Shown: positions 43,691 to 53,750 of the stretch, piece after piece
Numbering within the stretch: position 1 is the stretch's first letter
Layout: every line of letters begins with the position of its first letter
Assembly: GCA_027475525.1 (NCBI GenBank)
Contig: JAMWFC010000107.1
Location: forward strand, 1-64,000
Length of the DNA: 64,000 nt
Reading direction: 5' to 3'
From: Macrolepiota albuminosa
Taxonomy: Eukaryota; Basidiomycota; Agaricomycetes; Agaricales; Agaricaceae
Notes under the pieces: generated by a model
The model's database searches: none
The model's input: only the letters and a program-made list of their open reading frames with translations
Told to the model about the DNA's origin: nothing
Made by a program: the position numbers and the translations under genes

Positions 43691-44330
43691 GGAATTTTAC
43701 ATGAAATTCCAGGAATCACTTACTAGTAGTAGTGTGGGAGTGAAGGCAGTGAAGAAATGGTGATGATGCTTACCGGCATGCTGAGGACCTCGTACGCCTT
43801 GTTGATGGCCAACTTAGCTTCTGAGGTGAGAATTGTTGTTGGTGGCTGGCACATCATCAACAACCCGCTCACGTGCACCACACGCGTCACCAAGTGCCCC
43901 GCGTGTTTGCATGTTCACACACGTCCCAGCTCGAAGTAACATTCTCACTGTTGACTCCCATTGACATCCAGGCAACAATAAAGTCAAAAAAACTTGTAGA
44001 GTTTACTATAGTAAGGACAAAACGTACTCTCTGTGCATGGAGAGCATGTGCAAGCATCTAAGGCATTTCAAAGTCCTTTGATGCCTTCCAAAGTGCATGC
44101 ATAAGAAGTGGCAGCCACAGAAGAACAAAAGGCTGGTGGAAAAAACAACATTGGAGGTCCTGCTGCTTGATAAATGGCACAGCCAGGTGTAAAATGCACT
44201 CATTGAGAAACAGAAGAAAAAATATACATTAGTAGCTTAGCATGCAGACTAAAAGCTTGTCCTACAGTCATATCCTTCAAAGGAGTCAAACCAAGGAGTC
44301 AAACATTCTGAAGAAGATGAAGCATGATGA
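43690..44330. other. Mixed stretch, no definite gene
   Basis: A short GC-rich island at 43740-43950 could be a host-gene fragment. On the minus strand 43830-43772 reads TSEAKLAINKAYEVLSMP followed by a gtaagc donor-like word, faintly like a J-domain end, which is too short to call. The rest is unremarkable. Confidence 0.3.
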
Positions 44331-44334
44331 GAAG

Positions 44335-45270
44335 TGTGTACTATGAGAGTCAGAGCCATTTGTCCAGGACAAATGATCCAAGAGTCTAAGTGTGTACTGC
44401 ACAAGCCAGAATTATTTGTCTAAGACAAATGACCCAGGTGTCTGACTGTGTACTATAAGAATCAGAGCCATTTGTCTAGGACAAATGATTGTGGTGTCCA
44501 AGTGTGTGCTGTGTGAGTCAGAGCCATTTCTCCTGGACAAATGATCTAAGAATCCAAGTGTGTGCTGTGAGAGTCAGTGCCATTTGTCCAAGAGAAATGA
44601 TTCTGGTGTCCAAGTGTGTGCTATGAGAATCAGCACCATTTGTCCAGGACAAATGATTGTAGTGTCCAAGTGTGTGCTGTGTAAGTCAGAGCTATTTGTC
44701 CTGGACAAATGGTTCAAGAATCCAAGTGTGTGCTGTGAGAGTCAGTGCCATTTGTCCAGGACAAATGAACTGTGTGAGTCAGAGCCATTTGTCCTGGACA
44801 AATGATCTAAGAATCCAAGTGTGTGCTGTGAGAGTCAGTGCCATTTGTCCAGGACAAATGATCAAGAGTCCAAGTGTGTGCTGCACAAGCCAGCACTATT
44901 TGTCCAGGACAAATGATCCAGGTGTCCAAGTGTGTGCTGTGAGAGTGAGTGCCATTTGTCCAGGACAAATGATTCAGGTGTCCAAGTGTGTGCTGTGAGA
45001 GTCAGTGCCATTTGTCTAGGACAAATGATTCAAGAGTCCAAGTGTGTACTGTGAGAGTCAGAGCCATTTGTCCAGGACAAATGATCCAAGAATCCAAGGG
45101 TGTGCTGTGAGAGTCAGTGCCATTTGTCTAGGACAAATGATTCAAGAGTCCAAGTGTGTACTGTGAGAGTCAGAGCCATTTGTCCAGGACAAATGATTCA
45201 GGTGTCCAAGTGTGTGCTGTGAGAGTCAGTGCCATTTGTCCAGGACAAATGATTCAAGAATCAAGTGTGT
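44335..45270. repeat. Minisatellite, 17 units of about 54-56 bp, each with a 19-bp palindrome
   Basis: Consensus unit parts are gtgtgctgtgagagtcagtgc, then catttgtccwggacaaatg, then attcaggtgtccaa or atccaagaatccaa. The central 19-mer is a perfect palindrome apart from its middle base. I count 17 occurrences from 44350 to 45260; mutated members keep most of the arms. Spacing is fairly regular except one shorter unit near 44770. Open frames through it are simply repeat translations. Confidence 0.93.
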
Positions 45271-45284
45271 AGTCTTTGAGTCAC

Positions 45285-45545
45285 AGCTTCAATTCTTCTC
45301 ATCCTATTCTGTCCTGTCCTACTCAATTTTTCCTATCCTACTCAATACTTTCCATCCTATTCTGTCCTGTCCTACTCAATCCTTCCTATCCTATCCTATC
45401 CTATTCTATCCTGTCCTACTCAATCCTTCTTATCCTGTTCTGTCCTGTCCTACTCAATCCTTCCTATCCTATCCTATCCTATCCTACTCAATCCTTCCCA
45501 TCCCATCCTATCCTATCTACACTCTATCCACCCTATGCTAAAAAC
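45285..45545. repeat. Pyrimidine-rich pentamer repeat (TCCTA)n with TCCTACTCAAT interruptions
   Basis: Runs of atcct/tcctat interspersed with tcctactcaatcctt and tctgtcctgtcc. This is a strand-asymmetric C/T tract of about 260 bp directly after the minisatellite. Confidence 0.9.
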
Positions 45546-45584
45546 TTTTCAACCCTAGTAGCACCCTAGTCAAATTTTCCCCCA

Positions 45585-45990
45585 GATAACCATGTCACAC
45601 TGACTCGTCTAACCCACAAAAACACTCACAAACACCGTCACACCTTCAATAATCGCATACAACACTTGATAATCGCAATAAATACTTATACAACACTTAA
45701 TAACGTTTCCTTTNNNNNNNNNNNNNNNNNNNNNNNNNNNNNNNNNNNNNNNNNNNNNNNNNNNNNNNNNNNNNNNNNNNNNNNNNNNNNNNNNNNNNNN
45801 NNNNNNNNNNNNNGGTTTGCGTGAGAGAGTTGTTCTATTTTTATTTAAATAAATTTTAAAAAATCTGAAAATATTATTTTTGAATAGCCCCCTTGAAATA
45901 CATGCCCTTTGCACTCAAAAACACTCCATGTATCTCATAGAACTATGAGAAAAATATTCCTTTCTATTTGTTTCTCAATACAAAGAAATC
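45585..45990. repeat. Dispersed repeat, copy 2 (interrupted by an assembly gap)
   Basis: 45627-45713 matches 1-86 and 45814-45955 matches 542-690 at high identity, same orientation. The internal part corresponding to 87-541 of copy 1 is replaced by Ns. Confidence 0.88.
45714..45813. other. Assembly gap of exactly 100 N
   Basis: A run of 100 unknown bases, the conventional placeholder for a gap of unknown size. Confidence 0.99.
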
Positions 45991-47190
45991 AAAATGAAAT
46001 ATCAGAAAAATTCTACAGGTCAATGCTCAATCTACATGTCAGAGCTATTCTAATTGCCCTCAGATATGTCTGCATCCAATAATACATCCTGAGCCTCAGA
46101 TAAAGACAAAATAAATCAATATTCTCAATTTTAGAAAAGGACAGAACAAGAACATTGCTCTTGTGCTTTTTGATGAACAGTTCTTCCTCTTCAATATCAT
46201 CTGACTCACAAATCAATAATGAACTATATAAGACATTGAAATATTACAAACCAGACAATGCGCACTTGTTCTGAACAGAAATAACAGAATGTTCTAATGT
46301 CTTTTCTCCTATTATAAAGCATTCATTGAAATACATATTCCCAGGTACCTACTAAGAGCTCACACTCATCTCCCAGTGCCCACTGACTCATGTAGAAGCA
46401 TTAAAATGGGGTGTCAAGGGAACCAGACACATTGTTTTAGAGCACAAGGTGTCTGGGTTGGATCATCCTGGATCTAGTATTGTGGCTATGGGTCTTGATG
46501 TATTCAGTGTGGCTGATTATGAGATGTACAGAGGCGCTTGATTACTTGAAAAGAACTGTTCTGGTTAGACACGACAAAGGTTTTGGTTTTGCTTCTAAGT
46601 ATCCCTTGGATTCAAATTGATGAGAATGGAAGAGTATTTCAAGGGAATTTTGTCATTTTGGGACCATAGGTCTGCTTTCTCAATTGGATATGGACCCACA
46701 CAAGATGTATTCCTCAGACTACTTGTTGAGTTGGTCTCAGCAAGACGACAGAAAGAGCCTTGGAAATATGAAATGTCAGTAAAGTCCATGCCTTCGAAGT
46801 TGCTGGAAGTAGATGCTTCACACAGTGGAGGGCTTTCCTCAGGTAGACCTACCTCCAGTCCTTACTGGTGTCTCCATGCCAGAGGTAGAAGGAAGCATTG
46901 AAATGAGTGTTGATGTGACATTATTGTGGCGTCATTGGAGATGGAAGGAAATTATTTGGCCAATTGGTTCATGAGCGACCCTCGTGGATTCAATTTTGAG
47001 TGCGCAGGTGACTGGTTAATATACTTGGTCTGCTTCTGACGGGCTTGAATTTTATTATGATTGCCCTGTTTTACTCAGAATGATATGGACGCCTACAAGC
47101 TTAACGCCACACTTTCTCACTCAATTTGGCCCAGTCATATAACACTCCAAGGACCCGACTCGTTTTTCGGGTATGAAACCAAGATCTTCT
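45990..47190. other. No recognisable gene
   Basis: Short frames on both strands. The plus strand around 46440-46900 has fragments with a coding look (VSGLDHPGSSIVAMGLDVFS and TVLVRHDKGFGFASKYPLD) but no family that I can name. Confidence 0.35.
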
Positions 47191-47199
47191 TGAGATGCT

Positions 47200-47990
47200 T
47201 AGTTTTGGTGGGCCTGATGTAGTGGGCGTTGGCATGGAGTTGCATGCGGGCACGCATTGGATGCGGCTTGAATACGATGGCGACGGAGGATGGAGGATGC
47301 AGGGACCTCGGGATCTATTGGGAAATGAGGGGCTGGGGAAGACGCATGGAGTTTACCGTCTTTGTTGAGGACGATGGTGGATGCCATGGCGTCTTAGTCT
47401 TTGTCATCGTCAAAAGCTGTCGTGGATGTCGACTGTGACGTCTCAGTAAATGCACAGGTGGTAGAGTCACTTTCAGAACCTGGGCGGGCGAGACGTCATT
47501 TGTGCCGCCCATTCCATTTGTTAGTTTGGGACGCAGCGAGTCTGGCCATCGCTGCGGGGACTTTGATCTCTTTGACAACGATGACACTGGTGCCAATCTC
47601 GCCGGCCATCATCTCAAGCGTCTCGATACTCTGCTCAAGCTCTGCGCGAGGGAGGCCGACGAGTGCACCAGAGTCGGTGACACCGAGCTCATAATATCCT
47701 TGTCCGCCACCCTCGAGAAGACGCCATTTGAGCTGGGTGACGAGGCCAGCATATCAGGCGGGAGAGGGCGAGAGAAGCTGGAGCTTGTACTTGACGTTGC
47801 CTTTGTCATTCTCGGGAACAAGCTGGGGGAGATTGTTTTGGGAGCGGGGAGTGGGGGATGTGGAGGGCTCTGGCGGGGTGGCGATCGGATTTAGTTGAAC
47901 CAATTGGAGCGTATTTTATTAGAGCGGTCAGCGGCTTGTTTATTTTTATGGAAGGCAGGTTGCCTGGATGTTTTTTTAACGTGCAGTGGA
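47200..47990 (-). pseudogene. GTPBP1/2-like GTPase, N-terminal fragment
   Basis: Proteins of this group are elongation-factor-type GTPases linked to mRNA and ribosome quality control. On the minus strand, after a Pro/Ser-rich start, the frame reads VPENDKGNVKYKLQLLSPSP near 47830, then (after a TGA) LVTQLKWRLLEGGGQGYYEL, GVTDSGALVGLPRAELEQSI and ETLEMMAGEIGTSVIVVKEI down to about 47560, and KVPAAMARLAASQTNKW. This is the conserved region just upstream of the G domain. After a stop near 47500 the sequence continues with low-complexity Ser/Thr and an ASTIVLNKDGKLHASSP segment. The G1-G5 motifs are not found to the left, so the fragment ends before the GTPase core. The TGA after PSPA fits a CGA-to-TGA change. 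Confidence 0.65.
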
Positions 47991-48429
47991 GACACTCGGG
48001 TCTTTTCGTTTGTGGCTGTGGACATATGATACTAGGGTCCAAATGAAGAGATCATATACGTGCCCATACCTCGTAAAGCTGAGTTCACTGCGCTGCTGAT
48101 CATCAAGGACATACAACGCTGCTTCTTAGCGTCATTGGAAGCCACTAAATACATAGTACCTCCATCGGGCCATCGAGGATGCGAATTTCACTCGTATTTT
48201 TCATTTCTTGGAATTCTTTGCAGATCTCCACAGGGATGATGCTCATTTGAACTTAAAAGTCGTAGACCCATTAATTCATGAAATATCATGTGCGATCCTC
48301 CTGACAATACACAATTCTAACATATCGGCCCGCAATTCATAAGAGCGGAAATGACAATGCCATGTTAAGCATATGATATTCTTAGAAATTCTGCAAATAC
48401 TTTGAGAAATAAAAATAAAATATTTCGGC

Positions 48430-49480
48430 ATAGTGATTACGGAAGGGACTTATCCTGGAAATACAGATACAGAAGATGTGACCGCCGGGCTCATTGAATT
48501 CGTCGTCAAAATTAGCGGCACTCCACTATTGAGTACAGCGTTCGGGAACGTGGCAACAGTACTGCTGCTTCCTATCTGGACCGGACGTGGCTCCCCATTT
48601 ACCCAGACAGTGATCGCATGCATGGCGACCGTCCAAAACAAGGTTCCCTCTCCAGAGCTGCGTATTGGACTGTGGAAGGGTCAGTAACGAAGCTAGAACC
48701 AATTCCGAGCTGCGCAGGGACTGCGTCTGAGCCCAGACATGAAAGAAGGGGGGATATGAAGCGGACAGAAGGTGCCGACGACACTGGTGTGATTGAAAAG
48801 AGATTATAAGCCCATCGGGGTTGTTGGAGGTGATTGGTGCAATGTGTTCTGCGATGATCGAGTTGAGAGGCAGGACGAGGCTGAGGATGCCGCTAAAGTT
48901 TGAGCCTAGAGGCTCAGAGCTGATGTCGTCTGCAGCGGCTGTGTATGTGCATTATAGCAGTCGATGAAGAGCTAAGTCACATACCGAGAGCCTGAGCATC
49001 AAGGCTGTAGCCGCCAATGTCGAATTTGTCCCAGACAATGGGGCCAGAGATGTTGCCTTGCCGATACCGGATGCTTAAATCCTTTCCAGTTTACGTCGAG
49101 CTCGATGGCCGCTGATCTTGCTGCACGATGACGAACACGATTTTGAAGCAATCCACTGGAGAAACCGTGAGCTGGTGATCGCACATGACGATTACAACAA
49201 AAGATCAGACGAGCCAGTGTCGACTTGAAGCCACAGTCTTTGGGACAGCAGCACCGACGGTAGCATCAATCTTGTACGCTCTGCTCCACGGGTCAGTAAA
49301 GCACAACTAGCAAGACCACATACATGTGGTACGCGCAGGACCCGACGACGTGGAGAGGCAGGACCACGCCGTCTTGGACACCGGGGCCCTCGATGTGAGG
49401 AGTGGCGCGAGGAGTCGGGAACATTGGGAACGATGATGAGAAGAATATTCATGGCGACCATAGCTCGCATGCCATGACGA
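48430..49480 (-). pseudogene. Secreted aspartic protease (peptidase A1), decayed and 3'-truncated
   Basis: Pepsin-like enzymes use two Asp residues. Minus strand: a short hydrophobic start (MNILLIIVP, a possible signal peptide), then ATPHIEGPGVQDGVVLPLHV; a 43-bp intron (49281-49323); AYKIDATVGAAVPKT; a frame change; and LQVDTGSSDLLL, the first active-site motif. Further on come NISGPIVWDKFDIGGYSLDA, a 46-bp intron (48939-48984), SNFSGILSLVLPLNSIIAEH, LFWTVAMHAITVWVNGEPRP and FPNAVLNSGVPLILTTN. In the last motif the second catalytic Asp (DSG/DTG) is Asn. A TATA-like ctatataag lies just upstream (49490-49498). Several 1-2 bp indels are present and the C-terminus is missing. A deleted second copy is at 28.3-28.6 kb. 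Confidence 0.85.
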
Positions 49481-49559
49481 ACCTTTGAATTTCTATATAA
49501 GACATGCTTCCCCTGGGCGCCCGCACCACCCACGCCCTTCTCCCCAAGTGCATCCAAGC

Positions 49560-49870
49560 TCTTATCAACACTCTGTCTCCTTCTCACTCTCCTTCTCCAC
49601 CTGTCCGGCACCCGCGCCAACATACCCAGGGCCAAAACTAACATCAAGTCTCTTGCTCCCAGCCAGATCGACGAGATTCAGACACCCCTCGCACGTTTTG
49701 CCTGCAGTGCTGACATCCTTGACCCTTGGTGTGCAGCGTGAACACCGAGTGCGAGCAGGATGAGCGTTTGTTGATGAGTGTCGTGGCGACGCGTACTGCA
49801 TCTGTTTTCTCAGAAATCCGAGTCAGATTCAGCACAGTCCCGTGTATCTCGGTGACTTGTTTTTATAATT
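49560..49870 (-). pseudogene. Kinesin motor-domain fragment (kinesin-14-like)
   Basis: Kinesins move along microtubules using ATP. The minus strand shows VATTLINKRSSCSHSVFTLH near 49790-49735, matching the switch I region NxRSSRSHxxF with Arg changed to Cys. In another frame, CEGCLNLVDLAGSKRLDVSF near 49700-49640 matches switch II (LVDLAGSER) with Glu changed to Lys. The short CEGxLNLVDLAGSERL context is most like kinesin-14. The P-loop and the rest of the motor are absent. Both key-residue changes fit C-to-T or G-to-A transitions. Confidence 0.8.
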
Positions 49871-50229
49871 GTTCACTTGTCTATCTAATCGGAGGCAACG
49901 AGGAATGACTTACCTCCAACGCTTCACCTGAGTATGCGTAGGCAATCCTATTTGTGGAACAAGCGTGGCTTTATACCAATACCAAGGACATACCTCCAAT
50001 TTTCTACGCGCCTAAGAGACGGGTTATTTCAAGAATATCCACTGCTCGTTATTGTGAACAACGTTTCAATCGTATATTACAAAGAATCGGTCATCGTGCA
50101 GTATAGTTACTAGAGCGCCAGAATCCTATTTACTTGATAGAATTCAGGATCTGAAACTAGGAGGAAAAGACAACAAGCTGAACCATTACAAAATATGAAC
50201 AATAATCAAACGAGTTCCAAACAACAGTT

Positions 50230-51275
50230 TTGCATGGTATCGACCTCAATGTCAACTGGATGTGTGCTGCATCAAAGGATGGCGAAGGTGCTGCTCTGTA
50301 TGAGGCTGTGAAAGCGGTTGGAGAGGAGTTGTGCCCTGCATTGGATGTTGGTATTCCTGTTGGGAAGGATTCAATGTCGATGTTGATGAAGTGTGAAGAA
50401 CGAAAGGAAGTTAGCTCGCCTTTGTCGCTCATTGTTACTGCTTTCCCTCCTGTGGACGACATCAGGACTACTTGGACACCTCAGCTCCAGACTGACATTG
50501 ACAAAAACGCCTGTCTTGTGTTTTTCGACCTCGCTGATGGCAAACAGCGTCGTAGGTATTCAAAGAATTTGGGTCTGAGGCTCTAGACGTCGAGAACCCA
50601 GCTGTGCTTAGAACTTTCTTCGAAGGTTGCCAGAAGGTCGAGTCTACAAATGCCGGCCTCGTTCTAGCGTATCATGATTGATCTGATGGTAGATTGTTCA
50701 CCACAATTGCGGAAATGTGCTTCGCAAGGCTTGGAGCTGAGATCTCTCGACTCTCTTCATTCTTCTCAGGATCCGATCTCAGCACTTTTCAACGAGGAAC
50801 TCAGTGCTATCCTCCAAGTCCGCCAGTCTCAACTCCCTGATCTTCTTACCATCTTCGTTGCTGCTGGTTTCCCTTCAACCTCAATCCACGTTATTGGCCG
50901 AGTCAACACATCTCCCAAAGACCAAACTATCACCATCATTCATGATGCTAAGTCCCTCTTCTCTACTACTTGTGCTGAGCTTCAGGATATATGGTCAGAG
51001 ACGTCGTACAGAATGCAGGTGCTCCGTGACAATCCCACCTGCGCCACAAAGGAGTTCAGCCTTATCAGAGACAAGTCACACACCAGCAATTTCTATGATC
51101 TTACATTCTCCTATCAGCCTTCTCGAAGCCTGTTCCGAAAACTCAAGGTTGCTATAGCAGGGTGTCAATGGACAGGTGGAGAAGGCAGCAGGTTTTGATG
51201 CCGTCGACGTGCACATGTCTGACATACTCTCGGGAAACACTAGTCTCTCTGGATTCGTTGGACTTGCTGCTTAAA
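50230..51275 (+). pseudogene. ADE6: Phosphoribosylformylglycinamidine (FGAM) synthase fragment
   Basis: FGAM synthase carries out the fourth step of purine synthesis and is about 1300-1350 residues long. Seen: GIDLNVNWMCAASKDGEGAA, ALYEAVKAVGEELCPALDVG and IPVGKDSMSMLMK (50235-50390); VTAFPPVDDIRTTWTPQL; a frame change at 50550; FGSEALDVENPAVL; AGLVLAYHD(stop)SDGRLF near 50660-50700, where the conserved Arg of the HDRSDGG-type motif is a TGA (CGA to TGA); TIAEMCFARLGAEISR; a frame change; and ALFNEELSAILQVRQSQLPD. The glutaminase-linker part follows: WSETSYRMQVLRDNPTCATK, then [24 protein letters not shown] with a deletion, ending near 51275. It covers roughly the third quarter of the protein and both ends are missing. 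Confidence 0.9.
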
Positions 51276-51590
51276 CAAAGTTGCAGCAAGTCAACCCATG
51301 ACAGGTATAGCTGGCTGCGCCGGATCAATGGCAAGCAAGATTGGCCGACTGAGCTGGTTCATAGATTGAAACCGACATCTGACTACTCGATGCTTAAAGC
51401 GCTGTGAGTACTTGCTTGGAGCACGGACGACTCATGTCTGGAATCATATGCCTCTGTTGAACTATCTTTCCTGAATCAGTGAAACATAAATTCCAAGGAG
51501 AAATGGTTTATACAAGATCTCGGCCTGAATATTACTATGGGCTTATCAACCTTCCATCTACATACCTGGAACAGACTCATATAGTCCTCT
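51275..51590. other. No recognisable gene between FGAM synthase and PI-PLC remnants
   Basis: Open frames are short, and nothing conserved is recognised. It could contain decayed 5' exons of the PI-PLC. Confidence 0.3.
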
Positions 51591-52330
51591 ACCTGTGTCC
51601 GATTACTTCATTTCTGCCTCCCATAATACACACCTCGTAGGACATCAGTTGATTGGAGTCAGTACCATCGGAGGGTACATTCGCGCTCTTCTCCATAGCT
51701 GTCGTAGTATCGAGCTTCGAAACATGCGTATATATCACAATTCTGATGAAGAATAACAGTTGACATATACGATAGACATACTGAACCCTTTGTTTTTCAT
51801 GGAAAAACGTTGACATCAAAGGTTTCTGTGCGCGATATCTGTAACGCTATCACCAAATATGCCTTCGTGACGTCGACCTACCCTGTTTTAATCTCAGCGG
51901 AAATCCATTGTAGCGTCAAGCAACAAGACATACTCGTAAAAATCATGATTGAAGCCTTTGGGTAGTCCTTAGTCAGGACACCGGTCGAAGGACGCCCTCG
52001 TATTAGTTGTTTGCCGAGTCCCGAGGAACTGAAAGGCAAGTTCCTTTTGAAAGTGAATGTCCCTGTACATTTGAAGTCGGATTACCATTGATGCTGACCA
52101 TTACAGTCAGGCTAACAACCTCTATTTCGTCGCTCAGCTCGAGGCACTCCGTGCTAAGAGCCCTAATTCTGCCCCTCCGAAGGAAACCGACGTGCTTGAA
52201 GCCGAAACATCTTGTGATGACTCTGATGACGAAGAGGAGGGGAACCGCAAGAGGCTTGTTGGGGAAATCAGGCATGGTATGCAAGAGCTGAAAGAAAAAT
52301 GGCGGCGAGTTCGAGGGTGGATATGAAGAC
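51590..52330 (+). pseudogene. PLC1: Phosphoinositide-specific phospholipase C, X-domain fragment
   Basis: PI-PLC cleaves PIP2 to IP3 and diacylglycerol. Plus strand: [20 protein letters not shown] near 51600 with the catalytic His of the SHNT box, [20 protein letters not shown], a 48-bp intron (51728-51775), EPFVFHGKTLTSKVSVRDIC near 51780 with the second catalytic His, NAITKYAFVTSTYPVLISAE, IHCSVKQQDILVKIMIEAFG, then after a stop LPSPEELKGKFLLK near 52015. A charged linker with SCDDSDDEEEGNRKR follows at about 52210, as between the X and Y domains of fungal PLC1. The Y and C2 domains are not recognised downstream. The Glu-Leu-Asp part after CRSIE is degraded. Confidence 0.85.
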
Positions 52331-53150
52331 AACCGTAGGTCTCAGGTCTCTTGGATTACTTCGAGATTGACACTGACAAGAGAGCAGAAAATGTACTCCG
52401 CAGTCTGATGATTGAAGCAGATACCTCCAAACTAATTCAATTACTCAGTACAGTATGGTGCTCTCGTTCAGCCTTACGAAGTTGAAGATAAAAGTAGCAT
52501 GAAGAGAAAATGTGAGTGTTTTGACCTTCTCTTGGAACATTGATCTACGTTTAGGATTCAGCCCAACAATCAGTCATCGAGCTGTTTACAGGTACAGGCG
52601 TAACCAATGATGCATACGCCGATCTGAAAAAAGAATTTACAAAAAAAAGTCATTCGTAAAACCATTCCTGAAAGAGTCCCATTGAAACTCTTTGGAACAT
52701 CAATCCGGTAGCGAGAGTATGTCTAGAAGATAAAAATAACGCACCTACAATCTTTGATAAATTGCGATGGATTGCCTTGGACATTTATTGGAATCTGCTG
52801 CTCATGAATAAACAAGGACTGGAAGAGAATGAACGTGTTGGGCAGTGGAGTGTATAGGACGCATTGCGGCGTTTGCCATGGTACATTCGTGTGGTTCTGG
52901 AAAGGGATACGACTGCCAGAATAAGTCTAAGCAATTGGGTGTTACTGTGAGGTCTGAGGGTGTAGTATCCCATGACAGAGAAGGCATCTCTGTTAAAAAC
53001 ATTGATGTCATACTTAAGGCGGCTCGACAAGCGGCAGCGGCATGTTTATAGAAATAAATATAAATGTAATCCATAAAGCAAAACCCACAAACCATCTGCA
53101 GGCTCCTTAATCCTGGGTACGAGTCATGGTGCACTGAAGACGTTTCTCAT
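52330..53150. other. Unidentified coding-like segments
   Basis: A plus-strand segment at about 52340-52450 reads GLLDYFEIDTDKRAENVLRS. Another open frame at 52845-53050 carries GKGYDCQNKSKQLGVTVRSE. Neither is recognised, and their relation to the flanking PLC and Hsp70-like remnants is unclear. Confidence 0.3.
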
Positions 53151-53154
53151 TTGA

Positions 53155-53750
53155 TTCTCATTATTGGACCGGTTGCATTCCGGTCATCACGACACATAAC
53201 AATGTATATATCACTGAGATCTGTGCTGACGACAAGCGGTTCAAATTCTTTGCTGCGGATTTCACAAAAAGAACCAAACTCCCGCTAGTCGTGTGCCCAT
53301 CTAGTGGATCCGCCGACGAGCGTGCCAAGGCGCAATTACGGCTCACCATTGAGCAAACGAAACAGACCATCTCTGTCTCCATGGGCGCAGCGATGTGCTT
53401 TGTTGAGTCGACTCCATGGGATCGATCAACTGGATGGTCGTCCGATCCATCTACACCTTAGTCGCACAGTGCTTCTCAGCGCTTCTGGAAAGGGCACAAG
53501 TCAACCCATACCCCGTGGACAAGATCGTCTACGTCGATGGGGTCGACGTCATTGCCTGGGCTAGACGAGACGCTCCAAACAACAATCGGGTTCAGCGAGG
53601 ACATCGAGACATTTTTTGCGAGGGACAGTGGTGGGTATCAGGGTGGATGAGCCGATGATGGTGTTAGCGTGTGGGTGTGTGGTGCAGGGTGCGCTGCTGG
53701 CAGCGAACCTGGACGACGCAGACGCACCGTTAAGTTCGGGCACTGTATGA
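53155..53750 (+). pseudogene. SSZ1: SSZ1-type Hsp70-like protein, nucleotide-binding-domain fragment
   Basis: SSZ1 is an atypical Hsp70 of the ribosome-associated complex. Plus strand: ADDKRFKFFAADFTKRTKLP near 53230 (sub-domain IIB helix region), LVVCPSSGSADERAKAQLRL and TIEQTKQTISVSMGAAMCFV to about 53410. In another frame NWMVVRSIYTLVAQCFSALL, ERAQVNPYPVDKIVYVDGVD (normally VYVGG), LPGLDETLQTTIGFS, and near 53650 DEPMMVLACGCVVQGALLAA follow. The order fits the last third of the Hsp70 ATPase domain. At least two frame changes occur, and the phosphate-loop Gly pair in VYVGG is DG. The N-terminus and the remainder are missing. Confidence 0.7.

Noticed and set aside
44560..44998. Two overlapping Cys/Ser-rich open frames with repeated CPGQM motifs
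   Set aside because: Direct translation of the minisatellite unit; the periodicity comes from the DNA repeat and no start or domain supports a gene.
44335..45270. CRISPR-like array (short palindromic repeats at regular spacing)
   Set aside because: The spacers are themselves repeated, units are degenerate, there are no cas genes and the context is a eukaryotic genome, so it is a minisatellite.
45212..45569. Ser/Tyr/Pro-rich repetitive open frames
   Set aside because: Translation of the (TCCTA)n pyrimidine tract.
45609..45914. Minus-strand open frame of 101 codons spanning the N-run
   Set aside because: A third of it is unknown residues translated from Ns; the flanks are non-coding dispersed repeat.
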